Shown: in pieces, positions 5,708 through 6,020 of the stretch
How positions within the stretch are numbered: the first letter of the stretch is position 1
How the letters are laid out: each line of letters starts with the position of its first letter
NCBI GenBank assembly: GCA_030040295.1
Contig: JASHTZ010000728.1
Span: 1-6,020 of the forward strand
DNA length: 6,020 nt
Direction: 5' to 3'
Origin: Terriglobia bacterium
GTDB taxonomy: Bacteria; Acidobacteriota; Terriglobia; UBA7540
Made by a program: the position numbers and the translations under genes
The notes under the pieces: model-generated
Database searches by the model: none
What the model saw: the letters and a program-made list of their open reading frames with translations, nothing else
What the model was told of the DNA's origin: nothing

Positions 5708-6020
5708 TTAGTTAGGCGTAGGCTTTTCTGCGTGGTCGATCACAAAGGTTTCAACAGGTCCCTTGGTGCGCTCCAATTTCAAGCCCAATTCCGGAATTAA
5801 TCGGAGGAAGGAGTCAACGTTGTTCGGACCTGTATAGTCGGCTCCTGAGTCTGTGGGAGGCGCCGGTTGCCGGTAATCAAACGACCCGCTTAAATCCGTT
5901 CGATCCACCACCACGGTATGCAAATAGTAGTCTGCCGCAAATTTGGCCAACTGCGGCATCGAGCAATTGAAAATGACCCATCTTCCTGCGGCAAAACCCA
6001 CATTTCCAGAATAACCGCTG
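5708..6020 (-). CDS. DUF3738/TIGR03435 family protein, C-terminal part (gene continues past the right edge)
   Basis: About 103 residues are visible before the stop at 5708-5710, and the frame stays open to the window end. It is therefore a 3' fragment; family members are usually some 250-300 aa. Hallmarks of the family's C-terminal half are present: a G-R-W-V-I-F-N-C-S-M-P-Q-L-A-K-F block, corresponding to the usual GR..A...TM.QLA.FL, then VVVDRTDLSGSFDYR, then LGLKLERTKGPVETFVIDHAEKPTPN at the very end. The GTG at 5999-6001 could be read as a start, but homologous-looking sequence continues upstream of it, so it is internal. This family is characteristic of soil Acidobacteria, often secreted, and of unknown function. 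It lies on the same strand as yceH, upstream of it, without a visible terminator between them. Confidence 0.88.
   Translation of the reverse strand, partial: SGYSGNVGFAAGRWVIFNCSMPQLAKFAADYYLHTVVVDRTDLSGSFDYRQPAPPTDSGADYTGPNNVDSFLRLIPELGLKLERTKGPVETFVIDHAEKPTPN

Noticed and set aside
5673..5722. CCTACG/CGTAGG inverted pair between the DUF3738 and yceH genes
   Set aside because: Six-base arms 38 bp apart are expected by chance, and there is no T-run.

Overview
The window looks like a piece of an Acidobacteriota chromosome, most likely class Terriglobia. The best taxonomic clue is the gene fragment at the right edge. It carries the C-terminal hallmarks of the DUF3738/TIGR03435 family, which is strongly expanded in soil Acidobacteria. 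The DUF4382/DUF5666-type lipoprotein and the CBM9-like protein fit the same group. No mobile element, CRISPR array, tRNA or rRNA gene is visible.

Layout, left to right. (1) A plus-strand gene for a CBM9-like carbohydrate-binding protein (8-649) meets, tail to tail and only 19 bp away, (2) a minus-strand gene for a secreted two-domain protein (669-2456). That protein has an N-terminal Fes/esterase-D-like alpha/beta hydrolase and a C-terminal SMP-30/gluconolactonase-like beta-propeller. (3) A 547-bp divergent intergenic region (2457-3003) follows. It holds three copies of an unexplained motif (TCGTGTAAWWWWG) and a long imperfect inverted repeat. (4) A plus-strand surface lipoprotein of 508 aa (3004-4530) has a DUF4382-like domain and further beta-rich, DUF5666-like units. 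It ends at a strong, probably bidirectional intrinsic terminator (4562-4595). (5) Past the terminator, three minus-strand genes run back towards it. In transcription order these are the C-terminal part of a DUF3738 protein (5708 to the window edge), a YceH/DUF480 protein (4964-5617), and a 99-aa coiled-coil protein (4636-4935).

The minus-strand block is compact. YceH has its own -10-like box between the DUF3738 stop codon and its own start. The small coiled-coil gene begins 28 bp after the yceH stop, with a perfect TATAAT so close to its ATG that a leaderless mRNA is likely. The two carbohydrate-related genes (CBM9-like and esterase-propeller) are convergent, so they are not co-transcribed. 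A shared role in polysaccharide or ester metabolism is inference only.

The gene content is ordinary for the phylum, and I see no clear new multi-gene system. The most useful second looks are the repeated motif in the divergent intergenic region, the apparently leaderless coiled-coil gene behind yceH, and the corrected start of yceH.
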